Shown in pieces: positions 1 to 6,986 of a stretch of 7,885 nucleotides of DNA. Position 1 is the stretch's first letter. Each line of letters begins with the position of its first letter. The translations under genes and the position numbers were made by a program. The notes beneath the pieces are model-generated. The model was given only the letters and a program-made list of their open reading frames with translations. It made no database searches and was not told where the DNA came from. The DNA lies in assembly GCA_040235405.1 (NCBI GenBank), contig JBECKT010000180.1, positions 1 through 7,885 of the forward strand, given 5' to 3'. The DNA is from PGZG01 sp040235405 (GTDB taxonomy: Bacteria; Pseudomonadota; Gammaproteobacteria; Pseudomonadales; Alcanivoracaceae).

Positions 1-405
1 GAGCAGTTCGATCTTGGCGCATACCAGCGTTTCCTCGACGAGATCGGTCCCGATCTTGAAGCCTTCAAGGTCAAACAAAAGGCCGCCTTTGATCAGGAAG
101 TCGCGTTATGGAATGAAACCGGTGCGCACATACAGGAAAGTCAGGAAGTATCGGTATCCGTTGCTGATATTGCCGATGGCTGCGAACTGGTATCGGCAGA
201 TATCAGCGGCAATATCTGGAAGCTGCTGGTGGAGCCGGGTCACAAGGTGGTGGCCGGGGACACGCTGGTCGTTATTGAGGCAATGAAGATGGAGTTTGCC
301 ATTCATGCACCAGCGAATGGCACTGTGCAAGCGGTTCATTGTGCCGAGGGGCGCATTATCCAGGCCGGCGACCCGCTGATTGTCATCGATGTCTCTGTGG
401 CCTGA
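1..405 (+). CDS. Urea carboxylase, C-terminal part (biotin carrier domain); 5' end outside window
   Basis: This is the last 134 residues of a protein read in frame from base 1 to a TGA at 403-405; the start lies upstream of the window. Residues 1-45 of the fragment (beginning EQFDLGAYQRFL, with AFKVKQKAAFDQE) resemble the linker that precedes the biotinyl domain in urea carboxylases. Residues about 60-132 form a biotinyl/lipoyl-type domain. Its EAMKMEF motif places the biotinylated lysine at fragment residue 96, codon 286-288. Urea carboxylase (EC 6.3.4.6) carboxylates urea to allophanate in the cytoplasm using ATP and bicarbonate; allophanate hydrolase then releases ammonia. No hydrolase domain follows, so this is the stand-alone bacterial carboxylase and not a fused amidolyase with a C-terminal hydrolase. 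The neighbouring urea transporter supports the substrate. A guanidine carboxylase of the same family cannot be excluded, because the substrate-binding carboxyltransferase domain is not visible. Confidence 0.85.
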   Translation, partial: EQFDLGAYQRFLDEIGPDLEAFKVKQKAAFDQEVALWNETGAHIQESQEVSVSVADIADGCELVSADISGNIWKLLVEPGHKVVAGDTLVVIEAMKMEFAIHAPANGTVQAVHCAEGRIIQAGDPLIVIDVSVA

Positions 406-422
406 TTTGCGAACTTAGTGGT

Positions 423-426
423 GGAG
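423..426 (+). promoter_or_regulatory. Ribosome binding site that favours the ATG start of the GntR regulator
   Basis: A GGAG at 423-426 lies 9 bases before ATG 436. An in-frame GTG at 418 would give six extra residues, but no purine-rich site precedes it. The ATG is therefore the better start. Confidence 0.6.
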
Positions 427-435
427 CTTTCGAAG

Positions 436-1164
436 ATGGTTGAGATATCCGGGCAAACAGCCAGCTCTCCTCGCGGCTCCGGCAGAGCGGAGAATCTCGC
501 TGAGCGTATTTATCTGAAGCTCAAGAACGACATTTTCGATTTTCGTCTTTTGCCAGGGGACAGATTCACCGAAACCGAAGTGGCAGAGCGCATGGGGGTA
601 AGCAGAACGCCGGTTCGGGAGGCTTTGTTCAGGTTACAGAGAGAAAACTATGTAGACGTGCTGTATCGGAATGGCTGGCGGGTTAGACCGTTCAATTTTG
701 AGTATTTCGAGGATCTCTACGACGTCAGGACCGTTCTCGAATGTGCAGCGGTAAAGAGGATCTGTGATCGGGATGCAGTGGCGCCTCAGCTACACGAGTT
801 GAAACGGATCTGGCTGGTGCCGGAGGAGGAAAGAATAGCGGATATCGGCACGCTTTCTGCATTGGATGAGAGATTCCATGAAATGCTGGTAGAGGCGGCC
901 GGAAACGGTGAGATGGCAAGAATACATCATAGCGTCAGCGAACGGATACGGATCATCAGGCGGCTTGACTTCACCAAGCAGGTCCGCATCGATGCGACTT
1001 ATTCAGAGCATGGCAAGATCGCCCGGGCGATTATCCAGCGCCGCTCTGATCAGGCGCAGATGATGCTCAAGGCACACATTGAGGCAAGCAAGAATGAGGT
1101 GCGAAAAATTACCCTTCACATGCTTCACAGTGCACGAATAGAAGCCGGTCCGGATAGTAGTTAA
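436..1164 (+). CDS. GntR-family (FadR subfamily, FCD domain) transcriptional regulator
   Basis: This is a 242-residue cytoplasmic DNA-binding regulator, a normal length for the FCD class. Residues about 20-86 form the GntR winged helix-turn-helix: LAERIYLKLK, then the recognition region ETEVAERMGVSRTPVREALF, then a wing near residues 72-86. Residues about 90-230 are an all-helical FCD ligand domain. D144, H148, H192 and H214 match the Asp/three-His pattern that binds a metal ion in many FCD proteins, whose ligands are often small carboxylates. It lies 30 bases after the carboxylase gene on the same strand and 94 bases before urtA, so it may be co-transcribed with the carboxylase and control urea uptake and use. 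That target is inferred from position; I could not identify an operator. The start at 436 was preferred over GTG 418 because of its ribosome binding site. Confidence 0.88.
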   Translation: MVEISGQTASSPRGSGRAENLAERIYLKLKNDIFDFRLLPGDRFTETEVAERMGVSRTPVREALFRLQRENYVDVLYRNGWRVRPFNFEYFEDLYDVRTVLECAAVKRICDRDAVAPQLHELKRIWLVPEEERIADIGTLSALDERFHEMLVEAAGNGEMARIHHSVSERIRIIRRLDFTKQVRIDATYSEHGKIARAIIQRRSDQAQMMLKAHIEASKNEVRKITLHMLHSARIEAGPDSS

Positions 1165-1258
1165 GTACCGGGCCGCAGGAGTTCGTCATTCGGGCGGGCA
1201 GGCAGTGCCGGAAGGCATTGAATATGGCAACTCATCAATCATCGCAAGGAGATACATC
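1165..1258 (+). promoter_or_regulatory. Leader region upstream of urtA, probable promoter/operator site
   Basis: This 94-base gap is the only place between the regulator and the transporter where an urt promoter could sit without overlapping a gene. I see no convincing sigma-70 hexamer pair and no good sigma-54 GG-N10-GC element. A small possible hairpin (TGCC, loop GGAA, GGCA) lies at 1206-1217. A strong Shine-Dalgarno AAGGAG at 1246-1251 sits 7 bases before the urtA ATG and fixes that start. The promoter role is inferred from position only. Confidence 0.35.
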
Positions 1259-2551
1259 ATGAGTATTCGATCCAGAATGGCCAGGTTCGCCGCGGCATGT
1301 TTGGCGGCTGGCTCAATTGCAGGTATGACGGCAGCACAAGCGGCAGACACCATCAAGGTTGGTGTTCTTCATTCCCTGTCAGGGACGATGGCTATCAGCG
1401 AAACCACGCTGAAAGACACTGTCCTGATGATGATTGAGGAGCAGAACAAGAAAGGTGGGCTGCTGGGCAAGAAACTGGAAGCGGTGGTCGTGGACCCGGC
1501 ATCCAACTGGCCACTGTTTGCCGAGAAGTCCAGAGAGCTGCTTTCCGTGCACAAGGTTGACGTGGTGTTCGGCTGCTGGACCTCGGTGTCACGAAAATCG
1601 GTCCTGCCGGTTTTCGAAGAGCTGAACGGTCTGCTGTTCTATCCGGTTCAGTACGAGGGTGAGGAATCCTCGCGCAACGTGTTCTACACCGGTGCGGCGC
1701 CGAACCAGCAAGCTATTCCGGCAGTGGACTACCTGATGAATGAAGTGGGTGTAACACGCTGGGTACTGGCTGGTACTGACTACGTCTATCCGCGTACCAC
1801 CAACAAGATCCTTGAGGCCTATCTGAAGAGCAAGGGCGTCAAGGATGCGGATATCATGATCAACTATACCCCGTTCGGGCACTCCGATTGGCAGGGTATC
1901 GTTTCCGAGATCAAGAAGTTCGGTTCTGCCGGCAAGAAAACTGCGGTGGTATCCACCATCAATGGTGATGCAAACGTACCGTTCTACAAGGAACTGGGTA
2001 ATCAGAAGATTTCCGCCGAAGACATTCCGGTGGTTGCCTTCTCGGTTGGTGAAGAAGAGCTTTCCGGTATTGATACTGCGCCACTGGTCGGCCATCTGGC
2101 AGCCTGGAACTACTTCCAGAGTGTTGATGTTCCCGTCAATAACGAGTTCATCGCCAAATGGAAAAAATTCATCAAGAACCCCAAGCGTGTGACCAATGAT
2201 CCGATGGAAGCAACGGTTATCGGCTTTAACCTCTGGGCCAAGGCCGTAGAGAAAGCCAAGACCACCAAGGTTGACACCATTATTGATACCCTGCCGGGCC
2301 TGGAAACGCCGAATCTGACTGGCGGCACCGCCAAAATGCTGCCGAACCATCACCTCACCAAGCCGGTTCTGATTGGCGAGATTCGTGATGACGGTCAGGT
2401 TGATGTGGTCTGGCAGACCGAGTCTGAAGTACCGGGTGATGCCTGGACCGACTTCCTTCCGGAAAGCGCCGTGATCGAAGCCGACTGGGTCAAGCTCAAG
2501 TGCGGTAACTACAACACCAAAACCAGGAAGTGTTCCGGGCAGAACTATTGA
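1259..2551 (+). CDS. urtA: Urea ABC transporter, periplasmic substrate-binding protein UrtA
   Basis: UrtA is the periplasmic receptor that captures urea and delivers it to the UrtBC membrane channel. The 430-residue precursor matches the family length. Residues 1-28 are a Sec signal peptide: RSRMAR, then a hydrophobic core, then AQA before the predicted cut at 28/29. The mature protein is a type I periplasmic binding fold of the LivK/AmiC/UrtA group. It begins DTIKVGVLHSLSGTMA and shows UrtA-like segments such as VVFGCWTSVSRKSVLPVFE (103-120), LLFYPVQYEGEE (125-136) and GTDYVYPRTTNKI (172-184). Two cysteines near the C-terminus (C415 and C425) may form a disulfide. ATG 1259 was chosen over an upstream in-frame GTG at 1205 because AAGGAG at 1246-1251 is ideally spaced and the signal peptide begins there. 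It is first in the urtABCDE order and is followed by a stem-loop. Related amide-binding proteins (FmdD-like) are the main alternative. Confidence 0.95.
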   Translation: MSIRSRMARFAAACLAAGSIAGMTAAQAADTIKVGVLHSLSGTMAISETTLKDTVLMMIEEQNKKGGLLGKKLEAVVVDPASNWPLFAEKSRELLSVHKVDVVFGCWTSVSRKSVLPVFEELNGLLFYPVQYEGEESSRNVFYTGAAPNQQAIPAVDYLMNEVGVTRWVLAGTDYVYPRTTNKILEAYLKSKGVKDADIMINYTPFGHSDWQGIVSEIKKFGSAGKKTAVVSTINGDANVPFYKELGNQKISAEDIPVVAFSVGEEELSGIDTAPLVGHLAAWNYFQSVDVPVNNEFIAKWKKFIKNPKRVTNDPMEATVIGFNLWAKAVEKAKTTKVDTIIDTLPGLETPNLTGGTAKMLPNHHLTKPVLIGEIRDDGQVDVVWQTESEVPGDAWTDFLPESAVIEADWVKLKCGNYNTKTRKCSGQNY

Positions 2552-2570
2552 TCTGTTCATTACATGCTGT

Positions 2571-2595
2571 GGCGGCCGCCTTTCTGGCGGCCGCT
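2571..2595 (+). other. GC-rich stem-loop between urtA and urtB
   Basis: A perfect 9-bp inverted repeat, GCGGCCGCC (2572-2580) and GGCGGCCGC (2586-2594), encloses the 5-base loop TTTCT; a G-T wobble could add a tenth pair at 2571/2595. No T-run follows, so it is not a standard rho-independent terminator. It lies 20 bases after the urtA stop and 33 bases before the urtB start, in the largest gap inside the transporter cluster. The position fits an RNA element that shields the urtA message from 3' exonucleases or causes partial termination, raising UrtA above the membrane subunits. That role is inferred. Confidence 0.75.
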
Positions 2596-2627
2596 TGCTG
2601 GTTAAGTAAAGGCTTCAGGAGATAAAC

Positions 2628-4316
2628 GTGCGGCAGCTGATGATGGGACGTTCGGCAGGGAACTGCCAGATACTGATGTTGCTTGCTGTGCTGCTGGGCG
2701 GGATGGTTTCACAGCCCGCGCTCGCCAGCGATGGGGTTATCGTTGAGGCTGTCGATGAAAATCCACCTGACGTATCTGAACCTGTTGTTAGCTTCGAGAG
2801 CATTGCCGCAGAGCTTGGCGATGCAAGTTTTTCTGCCAAGATGGAACTTACCGATGCACTTGTTAAGGCCCGCTACCCGGGGAGTCGCCGTGTTCTGGCG
2901 GCCTTGCTGGATGGGCAATTGTATGCCGATAAAGCTACTGGTCGAATCCTGATTGTGTCCTCCGGGGAGACCGGAAGCATCTATCACGATGCTGTAAGTG
3001 GATCCCTGATGGTTGATTATCAGGGCGATAGCAAAAAAATCATGACGAACAATGCCCTTCGAAAAAAACTTCGTGGAGATATAGCAAGGTTTGATCTGGG
3101 TAGCGATGAAACAGCTATCCGTCTGGGTGCTGTGAAACAGCTCAGGGACGATATTGATCCAGTGGTGGCAGGGCTGCTAAGAGAGCAGCAGTCGCTAGAG
3201 ACCGATGAACAGGTGCTGGACGAAATCCGGATAACGCTTGCCCTCTTTGACCTGAACAGTGATACCGCAGAGCAGCGTCTGGCCGCGGTAACCGAGCTTG
3301 ACGGCGAGATCGGCAATGATGTTTTCAACCGCCTCACCAGCCTTCTCGAAAATGAGAGCGACAAGGATGTTATCAAGGCCGCTCAGACTACGATTCAGCG
3401 TATCGAGAGCCGGCGCAGCTTCTACGCTGGTCTGGAAACCGCCTTTTTTGGCCTGAGCTTTGGTTCGGTTCTGGTGCTGGCGGCAATCGGCCTGGCCATT
3501 ACCTTCGGGGTCATGGGCGTTATCAATATGGCACATGGCGAGCTGATCATGCTCGGTGCCTATACCACTTTCGTTATCCAGCAGTTGATGCCGAATCATA
3601 TCGGCCTTTCCATCATTCTTTCCATTCCGGCGGCTTTTATTGTCTCCGGTCTGGTGGGAATCGGTATTGAGCGTGGTGTGGTCCGGTTCCTCTATGGCCG
3701 GCCTCTGGAAACCCTGCTGGCAACCTTTGGCGTCAGTCTGATTTTGCAGCAGCTGGTGCGGACGATCTTCTCACCGCTGAATCGTTCGGTGCAGACTCCG
3801 GAGATGATGAGTGGCCTGCTGCGGGTCAATGAGATCTTCGCCATTACCTATAACCGTCTGTACATCCTGATCTTCACCCTGATTGTATTTGCCGGTCTTT
3901 GGCTGATTCTGAACAAGACATCGCTGGGGCTGAAAGTCCGGGCAGTATCGCAAAACCGGCAGATGGCACGGGCCATGGGCGTACGCACCGCCCGCGTAGA
4001 TGCCCTGACCTTCGGTCTCGGTTCCGGCGTCGCCGGCATTGCCGGCGTTGCGCTGAGCCAGCTGACTAATGTCGGTCCGAATCTTGGTCAGGCCTACATT
4101 ATCGATTCCTTCATGGTGGTGGTGTTTGGCGGAGTCGGAAATCTCTGGGGAACGCTGGTCGGTGGCATGACGCTTGGCGTGGCAACAAAATTCATGGAGC
4201 CGCATGTCGGTGCCGTGATGGCCAAGATCATGATGCTGGTTTTTATCATTCTGTTTATCCAGCGCCGTAAGCAGGGTTTGTTCCCGCAGAAAGGCCGGGC
4301 AGCTTCAGGAGCATGA
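2628..4316 (+). CDS. urtB: Urea ABC transporter permease UrtB, long form with periplasmic N-terminal domain
   Basis: This 562-residue protein has two parts. Residues 1-33 look like a signal peptide (hydrophobic ILMLLAVLLGGMV, then PALA). About 34-265 form a probable periplasmic domain. Residues about 268-545 are a LivH-type permease with multiple membrane helices and the family stretch GVMGVINMAHGELIMLGAY (294-312); a cytoplasmic coupling segment is likely near 434-455. UrtB pairs with UrtC to form the urea channel in the inner membrane. The periplasmic domain has a repeated helical unit: FDLGSDETAIRLGAV (155-169) recurs as FDLNSDTAEQRLAAV (207-221), and residues about 68-100 look like a degenerate third unit, all HEAT-like. 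Long UrtB forms with such an extension are known in proteobacteria, but I know of no assigned role. The start is GTG 2628, with AGGAG at 2617-2621 six bases upstream; ATG 2640 is too far from that site. Confidence 0.95.
   Translation: MRQLMMGRSAGNCQILMLLAVLLGGMVSQPALASDGVIVEAVDENPPDVSEPVVSFESIAAELGDASFSAKMELTDALVKARYPGSRRVLAALLDGQLYADKATGRILIVSSGETGSIYHDAVSGSLMVDYQGDSKKIMTNNALRKKLRGDIARFDLGSDETAIRLGAVKQLRDDIDPVVAGLLREQQSLETDEQVLDEIRITLALFDLNSDTAEQRLAAVTELDGEIGNDVFNRLTSLLENESDKDVIKAAQTTIQRIESRRSFYAGLETAFFGLSFGSVLVLAAIGLAITFGVMGVINMAHGELIMLGAYTTFVIQQLMPNHIGLSIILSIPAAFIVSGLVGIGIERGVVRFLYGRPLETLLATFGVSLILQQLVRTIFSPLNRSVQTPEMMSGLLRVNEIFAITYNRLYILIFTLIVFAGLWLILNKTSLGLKVRAVSQNRQMARAMGVRTARVDALTFGLGSGVAGIAGVALSQLTNVGPNLGQAYIIDSFMVVVFGGVGNLWGTLVGGMTLGVATKFMEPHVGAVMAKIMMLVFIILFIQRRKQGLFPQKGRAASGA
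3090..3401 (+). repeat. Tandem HEAT-like repeat within the UrtB N-terminal domain (protein-level)
   Basis: Two adjacent units of 52 codons (residues 155-206 and 207-258 of UrtB) share the pattern FDLxSDxxxxRLxAVxxL, followed by a second helix rich in Leu, Glu and Asp. The similarity is clear in protein but weak in DNA, so the duplication is old. Two-helix units of this kind are typical of HEAT-type solenoids that bind other proteins. Confidence 0.65.
4307..4311 (+). promoter_or_regulatory. Ribosome binding site that decides the urtC start
   Basis: AGGAG at 4307-4311, inside the last codons of urtB, is 7 bases from ATG 4319 but only 1 base from ATG 4313. The spacing favours 4319. The upstream ATG, which overlaps the urtB stop, could still be used by re-initiation. 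Confidence 0.55.
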
Positions 4317-4318
4317 CA

Positions 4319-5422
4319 ATGCAGGACCACAGCGCGATTTCCCGGATTATGCGAAGCGACAGCGGAATCCGTTGGTTCGTTGGTGTGCTGGTGGCAGCTG
4401 CGGTACTGCTTCCGCTGGCCCATGTCCTGTTCCCGGAGGACTCTTCGCTGCATATCAGCACCTACACATTGGGCCTGGTTGGCAAGTACATGACGTATGC
4501 CTTGCTGGCCGTGGCGATCGATCTGATCTGGGGCTATTGCGGCATTCTCAGTCTCGGCCATACCGCATTTTTCGCGCTCGGCGGTTATGCCATGGGGATG
4601 TATCTGATGCGCCAGATCGGCACGCGCGGTGTCTATGGCGATCCGCTGCTGCCGGACTTTATGGTGTTTCTGAACTGGGACAGCCTGCCGTGGTACTGGT
4701 ATGGCTTCGACATGTTCTGGTTTGCCGCCTTGATGGTGATTCTGGCTCCGGGGTTGCTGGCTCTGGTGTTTGGCTGGCTTGCTTTCCAGTCCCGCGTGGT
4801 CGGCGTGTATTTCTCAATCATTACCCAGGCGCTGACATTTGCCCTGTTGTTGGCCTTTTTCCGTAATGAGATGGGCTTCGGTGGCAATAACGGGCTGACA
4901 GATTTCAAGGAGCTTCTCGGCTTTGACTTGCAGGCGTCGTCCACTCGCGTCGGCCTTTACCTGACCACAGCTGCTGCGTTGCTTGCCGGCGTGCTGGTCT
5001 GCCGCTGGATTGTCGCGTCCCGGTTCGGTCGGGTTATCGCTGCGATTCGTGACAGTGAGTCGAGAACCCGGTTTATCGGCTACCGGGTAGAGCACTACAA
5101 GCTCTGGCTGTTCTGCTTTTCGGCCATGCTGGCCGGTATCGCCGGGGCGCTCTATGTGCCACAAGTCGGCATCATCAATCCCGGTGAGTTTGCTCCGATC
5201 AACTCGATTGAAGCGGTTGTCTGGGTGGCGGTCGGCGGCCGTGGCACTTTATACGGCGCAGTTGTAGGCGCCGTTCTGGTCAACTATGCCAAGAGCTATT
5301 TCACCGTGGCATGGCCAGAGGCCTGGCTGTATGCCCTTGGCGCCCTGTTTGTCGTGGTTACACTATTCCTGCCCCAAGGTGTGATCGGCCTGTTACGGCG
5401 ATTCCGGAGGGAGCCGGCATGA
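4319..5422 (+). CDS. urtC: Urea ABC transporter permease UrtC
   Basis: This is the second inner-membrane permease of the urea transporter, LivM type, 367 residues from the chosen start, which is the usual size. Hydrophobic segments include 20-37, 56-75, 131-152, 160-181, 212-229, 261-280, 296-322 and 337-353. Family-like stretches are WGYCGILSLGHTAFFALGGY (71-90), GGNNGLTDF (188-196) and the cytoplasmic RDSESRTRFIGYRVEHYKLW (244-263), which probably contacts the ATPases. Segment 99-126, rich in Pro, Asp and Trp, is the longer loop commonly seen in UrtC. The gene follows urtB by 2 bases, or overlaps its stop by 4 if ATG 4313 (adding Met-Thr) is used. Its own stop overlaps the urtD start, so the genes are probably translationally coupled. 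Confidence 0.94.
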   Translation: MQDHSAISRIMRSDSGIRWFVGVLVAAAVLLPLAHVLFPEDSSLHISTYTLGLVGKYMTYALLAVAIDLIWGYCGILSLGHTAFFALGGYAMGMYLMRQIGTRGVYGDPLLPDFMVFLNWDSLPWYWYGFDMFWFAALMVILAPGLLALVFGWLAFQSRVVGVYFSIITQALTFALLLAFFRNEMGFGGNNGLTDFKELLGFDLQASSTRVGLYLTTAAALLAGVLVCRWIVASRFGRVIAAIRDSESRTRFIGYRVEHYKLWLFCFSAMLAGIAGALYVPQVGIINPGEFAPINSIEAVVWVAVGGRGTLYGAVVGAVLVNYAKSYFTVAWPEAWLYALGALFVVVTLFLPQGVIGLLRRFRREPA

Positions 5423-6258
5423 GCATGTTGAAGCCATTGCGTGAATTTGCCGATCGTGACCGGGTGTTTGATATGGTCAACCCGGCGCTGCGTGCCCCCA
5501 GGCTCGATGTCAGTCACGGCACGGTGCTTTATCTGGAAGATATTTCGGTCAGCTTTGACGGCTTCCGGGCGCTGAATGATCTCACCCTCTACATTCAGGC
5601 CGGTGAGCTGCGTTGCATTATCGGTCCGAACGGTGCCGGTAAAACCACTATGATGGACGTCATCACCGGCAAGACCCGACCGGATACCGGTTCCGCATTC
5701 TTTGGCCAGAGCATTGATCTTCTGCGACTGTCGGAACCGGATATTGCCCAGGCCGGTATCGGCCGCAAGTTCCAGAGCCCGACTGTGTTCGAACAGCACA
5801 CGGTATTTGAAAATCTGGAGCTGGCCATGGCCGGCCCCCGAGGCGTCTGGAGCATGCTGTTCGCCAGGCTGAATGCGGAGCAACAGGAAAAAATTGATCG
5901 TGCCCTGCAGCTGATTGGCTTGCAGGACTTGCGCTTTGCGCTGGCAGGCAGCCTGTCCCATGGCCAGAAGCAGTGGCTGGAAATCGGCATGCTGCTGATG
6001 CAGGAGCCGGCCTTGCTATTGGTGGATGAGCCGGTGGCGGGCATGACCCCGCAGGAGACCGAGCGTACCGCCGAACTGCTGGTTTCTCTGGCCGGAGAAC
6101 GCTCGGTGGTGGTGGTTGAGCACGATATGGAATTTGTGCGCTCGATCGCGCGCACGGTGACGGTGCTGCACGAGGGCAGTGTCCTGGCTGAAGGCACCAT
6201 GGATCAGGTTCAGAACAACCCGAAGGTCGTGGAAGTGTATCTCGGAGAGCAGGTATGA
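5419..6258 (+). CDS. urtD: Urea ABC transporter ATP-binding protein UrtD
   Basis: This is one of the two cytoplasmic ATPases that drive urea import, a LivG-type protein of 279 residues. It has the complete nucleotide-binding set: Walker A GPNGAGKT (69-76), Q-loop glutamine 119 in RKFQSPTVF, the ABC signature LSHGQ (179-183), Walker B LLLVDEP (199-205) with the catalytic Glu 204, and switch His 235 in VVEHDMEFV. LSHGQ in place of LSGGQ is, from memory, usual in UrtD. About 38 residues precede the ATPase fold, as is common for this subunit. ATG 5419 overlaps the urtC stop by 4 bases. GGAGG at 5406-5410 is 8 bases upstream; the same frame remains open upstream inside urtC, but that stretch does not look like UrtD. 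The gene overlaps urtE by 4 bases. Confidence 0.95.
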   Translation: MSMLKPLREFADRDRVFDMVNPALRAPRLDVSHGTVLYLEDISVSFDGFRALNDLTLYIQAGELRCIIGPNGAGKTTMMDVITGKTRPDTGSAFFGQSIDLLRLSEPDIAQAGIGRKFQSPTVFEQHTVFENLELAMAGPRGVWSMLFARLNAEQQEKIDRALQLIGLQDLRFALAGSLSHGQKQWLEIGMLLMQEPALLLVDEPVAGMTPQETERTAELLVSLAGERSVVVVEHDMEFVRSIARTVTVLHEGSVLAEGTMDQVQNNPKVVEVYLGEQV

Positions 6259-6968
6259 GCGCAGACAAGTCGCTGCTGAAAGTATCCGGGCTGAACCAGT
6301 TTTATGGCGGCAGTCACATACTCTGGGATGTTGATCTCAACGTGCCGGAAGGTGGCTGTGTGTGCCTGATGGGCCGTAATGGTATGGGCAAGACCACAAT
6401 GCTGAAATGCATTATGGGGCTCCTGCCGGCCAGTAGTGGCGAAGTTGATTTTGCCGGTCGAGCGTTACTCAGGGAGCCGGCAGAGGCCAGAGCCGGACTT
6501 GGTATTGGCTATGTTCCCCAGGGCAGGGAAATTTTCCCGCTGCTCAGCGTCGAGGAGAATCTGTTGCTGGCGGTGAGTTGCCGGGCGGATCGCTCCCCGG
6601 CGATTCTGAAACGGGTCTATGAGATTTTCCCGGTGCTGAAGCAGATGGGGCGTCGTCGTGGCGGCGATCTGTCCGGTGGGCAGCAGCAGCAGTTGGCCAT
6701 CGGTCGCGCTTTGGTGATGGAGCCGAGGCTGCTGATTCTTGACGAGCCGACCGAGGGTATTCAGCCGAATATCGTCCGCGAGATCGGTGACATTATTATC
6801 AATCTGAATCGAGAGCAGGGGCTGACGGTATTGCTGGTTGAGCAGAAGCTGCCGTTTGCCCGGCGCGTGGCCACCGATTTCCGCATTATCGAGAAGGGCC
6901 GGATTGTTGCTGCAGACCGGATTGAAAACCTGACCGACGATCTGACCCGTCGCCACCTGACGGTATAG
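6255..6968 (+). CDS. urtE: Urea ABC transporter ATP-binding protein UrtE
   Basis: This is the second cytoplasmic ATPase of the transporter, a LivF-type protein of 237 residues. Motifs are Walker A GRNGMGKT (40-47), Q-loop glutamine 89 in YVPQGREIF, signature LSGGQ (139-143), Walker B LLILDEP (159-165) and, at the switch position, Gln 197 in LLVEQKL where most ABC ATPases have His. LivF-type subunits usually carry this VEQ sequence, so it is a family trait and not damage. The ATG overlaps the urtD stop by 4 bases, with GGAG at 6244-6247 seven bases upstream. It is the last gene of the urt run and converges on the porin gene. Confidence 0.95.
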   Translation: MSADKSLLKVSGLNQFYGGSHILWDVDLNVPEGGCVCLMGRNGMGKTTMLKCIMGLLPASSGEVDFAGRALLREPAEARAGLGIGYVPQGREIFPLLSVEENLLLAVSCRADRSPAILKRVYEIFPVLKQMGRRRGGDLSGGQQQQLAIGRALVMEPRLLILDEPTEGIQPNIVREIGDIIINLNREQGLTVLLVEQKLPFARRVATDFRIIEKGRIVAADRIENLTDDLTRRHLTV

Positions 6969-6986
6969 CCAGCGCCATATCGTTTT
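6961..6986 (+). terminator. Possible weak rho-independent terminator at the end of urtE
   Basis: CGGTAT (6961-6966) can pair with ATATCG (6977-6982), including one G-T wobble, around a 10-base loop; TTTT follows at 6983-6986. The stem overlaps the urtE stop codon. It is short and AT-rich, so it may be only partial, or the urt message may end in the hairpins just downstream. Confidence 0.3.

Noticed and set aside
1205..1258. An 18-residue N-terminal extension of UrtA from GTG 1205
   Set aside because: It would put a non-hydrophobic stretch before a clear signal peptide, and the strong AAGGAG sits directly before ATG 1259.
1165..1258. Sigma-54 promoter, NtrC site or guanidine riboswitch upstream of urtA
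   Set aside because: Near matches such as GGCATTGAATATGG lack the required GC at -12, no NtrC-type palindrome is seen, and the gap is too short and unlike a guanidine-I riboswitch.
1589..2560. A 323-residue open frame on the minus strand opposite urtA
   Set aside because: It lies wholly antisense to a well-recognised UrtA, has no recognisable domain, and is explained by codon bias of the real gene.
4025..4050. GCCGGC-rich inverted repeats inside urtB
   Set aside because: They encode the conserved Gly/Ala-rich segment GVAGIAGVAL and are explained by codon use.
5311..5418. Extension of UrtD upstream into urtC
   Set aside because: These codons overlap the urtC coding frame, do not resemble UrtD, and ATG 5419 has a good GGAGG site.
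5296..5961. Long minus-strand open frame opposite the end of urtC and the start of urtD
   Set aside because: The plus strand here encodes clear UrtC and UrtD motifs, and the antisense translation shows no domain or plausible start context.
6834..6848. Loss of the switch histidine in UrtE (Gln 197)
   Set aside because: LivF-type ATPases usually carry VEQ here, so this is a family trait and not an inactivating change.
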